Shown: positions 62,114 to 64,000 of the stretch, piece after piece
Layout: each line of letters starts with the position of its first letter
How positions within the stretch are numbered: the stretch's first letter is position 1
NCBI RefSeq assembly: GCF_000016185.1
Contig: NC_011420.2
Span: 4,209,501 to 4,273,500 of the forward strand
DNA from: Rhodospirillum centenum SW
Lineage (GTDB): Bacteria > Pseudomonadota > Alphaproteobacteria > Azospirillales > Azospirillaceae
Direction of reading: 5' to 3'
DNA: 64,000 nucleotides
Made by a program: the position numbers and the translations under genes
Notes under the pieces: generated by a model
The model's database searches: none
Told to the model about the DNA's origin: nothing
What the model saw: the letters and a program-made list of their open reading frames with translations, nothing else

Positions 62114-63496
62114 TCAGCCGAGGTCGCGGATGATGGTCCGCGCCACCCGCGCCGCCTGCACCCGGATGTCGGGAATGGCCGTCGTCTCCCAGAAGGCGCC
62201 GCGGGTCGGCGGACCCACGGCGTAGAAGCGACCGGCCACCCCGTCCGCCCCGACCAGCCGCCCGTCCGCATCGATGTCCAGGCCCAGGGTCAGCGGATCG
62301 GCCCGGGCCAGCCCCTGGTCCAGCAGATCGCGGATGATCGGCGGGCCACTGTGCGACAGGTCGCCGCCGGGGCCGGTGCAGTTGATCACCCGCGCCACCC
62401 GTGCGCAGTGCAGGCCGTCGCCGCCGCGGGGTTGCCAGTAGGCGGCGACCGTGCGGCCGGAGCCGTCCGTCTCCAGCACGAAGGAGCGCAGCCGGCCGGC
62501 CACCACCCGCAGCTTGCCCCGGTCGCAGAGGGACAGGATGCGGTCGGCCACCTGCGGGGCCAGCCGGTGCCGGTGGATGTCCCACCAGGGCCGCAGGTGA
62601 CGCAGGAAGCGCCGTTTCGTCTCCAGGTCCATCGCCTGCCAGAATCCGGTGGTGACCGGCCGCAGTGCGTCGATCACGCTGCGCCAGTCGCCGCCGCGGC
62701 CGAAGGCGTCCTTGGGGCCGCGGGCCAGCCGCCGCACCAGATGCAGCGCCTCGGACAGCCGCGCCGGCAGCGGTGGCAGCGGGCCGGGCGGGATCGGCGG
62801 CGGCGGGGCGTGCCGGTGCGGCAGCAGCCCCCGGCGGGACAGGGCGATGCGGGTGCCGTGGTGGCCCTGCTTCTCCAGGGACAGCACGACGTCCACCATG
62901 GTCAGGCCGGTGCCCAGCAGCAGCACCGGATCGTCCGGGCGGAACCGCTCCAGCGCCCCGGCCCGCCAGGGGTCCGCCACATAGAGATCGGAGGCGTAGA
63001 GCCCGCTGTCGGATACCGTCGGGGCCTCCGGCCGGGGATTGCCGGTGGCGATCACCAGGGCGTCGATGCGGAAGTCCCGGCCCATGCCCAGTCGCAGACG
63101 GGGCCGGCTGCCCGGCTCGACCCCCACCGCCTCGTCGTTCACCAGCATCAGCCGGCCGACGGCGCTGGCGGTGGTCGCCGCCTCGCGCAGCAGGGACTGC
63201 AGATAGGCGCCGTAGACGCCGCGCGGCACGAAATCGCCGGGGCCTACCGGCCCCGGTCCCTTCTCCGCCATCCAGGCCAGGAAATGGCCGGGCCGGTCGG
63301 GAAAGGCGCTCATGTTGCCGGCGCGGACGTTCAGCAGATGCTCGGGGTTGCCCGTGGAATAGGCGGTCCCCGGGCCGAACCCCTCCCGCCGCTCGATCAG
63401 GAACAGGCGGGGGCCGTCGGGCTCCGACAGCAGATGCAGGGCCGTCAGGGCGCCGCTCGCCCCGGCGCCCACGATGGCGACCGTCGGCCGGACCAT
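62114..63496 (-). CDS. FAD/NAD(P)-binding protein (HpyO/NAD_binding_9 family)
   Basis: 460 residues from ATG 63496. The first dinucleotide-binding fold is VAIVGAGASGALTALHLLSE. GPGTAYSTGNPEHLLNVRAG and NMSAFPDRPGHFLAWM are the marks of the family. A second nucleotide fold is at PVLLLGTGLTMVDVVLSLEK, followed by NCTGPGGDLSHSGPPIIRDL and FYAVGPPTRGAFWETTAIPD. These are oxidoreductases of uncertain substrate, often annotated as hydroxyacylglutathione-hydrolase- or lysine-N-oxygenase-like. The start is preceded by a 15-codon ORF with a strong Shine-Dalgarno. The 3' end nearly meets the efflux operon. Confidence 0.88.
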   Translation of the reverse strand: MVRPTVAIVGAGASGALTALHLLSEPDGPRLFLIERREGFGPGTAYSTGNPEHLLNVRAGNMSAFPDRPGHFLAWMAEKGPGPVGPGDFVPRGVYGAYLQSLLREAATTASAVGRLMLVNDEAVGVEPGSRPRLRLGMGRDFRIDALVIATGNPRPEAPTVSDSGLYASDLYVADPWRAGALERFRPDDPVLLLGTGLTMVDVVLSLEKQGHHGTRIALSRRGLLPHRHAPPPPIPPGPLPPLPARLSEALHLVRRLARGPKDAFGRGGDWRSVIDALRPVTTGFWQAMDLETKRRFLRHLRPWWDIHRHRLAPQVADRILSLCDRGKLRVVAGRLRSFVLETDGSGRTVAAYWQPRGGDGLHCARVARVINCTGPGGDLSHSGPPIIRDLLDQGLARADPLTLGLDIDADGRLVGADGVAGRFYAVGPPTRGAFWETTAIPDIRVQAARVARTIIRDLG

Positions 63497-63498
63497 GC

Positions 63499-63546
63499 TC
63501 AGCGGGCCGGACAGGGGGGACGGGAACGCTCCATTCCATTCACCAT
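63499..63546 (-). CDS. 15-codon upstream ORF with strong Shine-Dalgarno
   Basis: ATG 63546 to TGA 63499 encodes MVNGMERSRPPCPAR. ACAGGAGG stands 6 nt before the ATG, far better than anything before the main gene. The stop lies 2 nt before the ATG of the oxidoreductase gene, so ribosomes could terminate and re-initiate. A leader peptide or coupling device is possible. It could also reflect a mis-read or lost frame of the main gene's true N-terminus. Confidence 0.4.
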   Translation of the reverse strand: MVNGMERSRPPCPAR

Positions 63547-63616
63547 GGCCGGCCTCCTGTGATGGCAACGGATTCCAGGGCGGACCTGCCGGGGGCCGGA
63601 CCTGCGGGCGGACGGG

Positions 63617-64000
63617 TCAGATGCCGGCGCCGTCGGTCAGCCCGTAGATATCGAAGGACGCCAGCCCGCGCGCGATCTCCGCGATCGCCTGATTGGCGGC
63701 GGCCAGGGCGCCGCCCATGGTGATGAAACCGTGGACCATGTCGCGGTGGCAGGAATGCAGGACCGGCACGCCGCTCTCCGCCAGCCGTCCGGCGAAGGCC
63801 CGCCCCTCGTCCAGCAGCGGGTCGAACCCGGCCGTGACCAGCACGGTCGGCGGCAGGCCGGACAGATCCTGCGCCCGCAGCGGCGACACACGCCAGTCGA
63901 GCGCGCTCGTCCCCTGGCCCAGATAGTTGCCGACGTACCAGAGATACTGCGCGCGGGTCAGCAGGTAGCCGTCCTCGCGCAGCCGGTGCGAGGGATGGTA
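63617..64000 (-). CDS. Alpha/beta hydrolase of the HSL (hormone-sensitive-lipase-like) family, 5' end beyond window
   Basis: 127 residues visible, open to the window edge. LPPTVLVTAGFDPLLDEGRA carries the catalytic aspartate (DPLLDEG) and HRDMVHGFITMGGALAAANQ the catalytic histidine, as in family IV esterases/lipases. The upstream part with HRLREDGYLLTRAQYLWYVG and YLGQGTSALDWRVSPLRAQD matches the alpha/beta-hydrolase_3 layout. The nucleophilic serine and oxyanion HGG lie outside the window. Likely a short-chain ester hydrolase. Confidence 0.88.
   Translation of the reverse strand, partial: YHPSHRLREDGYLLTRAQYLWYVGNYLGQGTSALDWRVSPLRAQDLSGLPPTVLVTAGFDPLLDEGRAFAGRLAESGVPVLHSCHRDMVHGFITMGGALAAANQAIAEIARGLASFDIYGLTDGAGI

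Overview
The window is very GC-rich (roughly 70% by eye) with dense, often overlapping genes, strong G/C third-position bias and alphaproteobacterial gene families. It looks like chromosomal DNA of a Rhodospirillales/Azospirillaceae-type bacterium (Azospirillum, or Rhodocista/Rhodospirillum centenum-like). That placement is inferred from gene content, not from a marker gene. No rRNA, tRNA, CRISPR array, transposase or integrase was recognised.

Region 1 (1-2126) is the 3' part of a cadherin-like/RTX surface or secreted protein, closed by a perfect GC hairpin. Region 2 (2308-41305) is a large exopolysaccharide (EPS) cluster. It contains an initiating sugar-phosphate transferase, an outer-membrane beta-barrel, an OPX export protein, a Wzc-type tyrosine autokinase/co-polymerase, about ten further glycosyltransferases, six SAM methyltransferases, a Wzy-like polymerase, an O-antigen-ligase-like protein and a Wzx-like flippase. 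It also has nucleotide-sugar genes for UDP-xylose (UXS), GDP-L-fucose (gmd, fcl) and UDP-galactose (galE), an asparagine synthase, an SDR + Gfo/Idh/MocA fusion and two genes of phage-tail type. Strands switch repeatedly. Five convergent gene pairs overlap antisense by 13-111 bp, and short tandem repeats (14-16 bp units) sit in front of four genes. The cluster therefore looks like a mosaic built by many exchanges.

Region 3 (41389-49882) holds a small cupin gene and a cytochrome bd oxidase locus: cydA-cydB-cydX on the minus strand, diverging from cydD-cydC. cydD carries an apparent 1-nt deletion. Next to it, a gene for a protein with two TetR DNA-binding domains carries an apparent 1-nt insertion in a homopolymer.

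Region 4 (50116-56079) has a TonB-dependent receptor followed by a Tat-exported PhoD phosphatase, a four-helix membrane protein, an OhrR-like MarR regulator and a glutathione peroxidase. Region 5 (56333-62094) has a PaaI-type thioesterase, a DUF1330 protein, and a TetR repressor diverging from a tripartite NodT/EmrA/EmrB-type efflux operon, with two copies of a 21-bp operator-like element in the shared promoter. Region 6 (62114-64000) has an FAD/NAD(P)-binding oxidoreductase preceded by a 15-codon upstream ORF with a strong Shine-Dalgarno, and the 3' part of an HSL-family alpha/beta hydrolase cut by the window edge.

How the parts fit: region 2 reads as a complete Wzx/Wzy-type EPS pathway for a fucose-, xylose- and galactose-capable, heavily methylated polymer. 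The rest is respiratory, nutrient-uptake, peroxide-defence and drug-efflux functions. The items most worth checking are the promoter-associated tandem repeats, the antisense-overlapping gene ends, the phage-tail pair inside the EPS cluster, the SDR-oxidoreductase fusion, the double TetR protein and the paired TetR operators.
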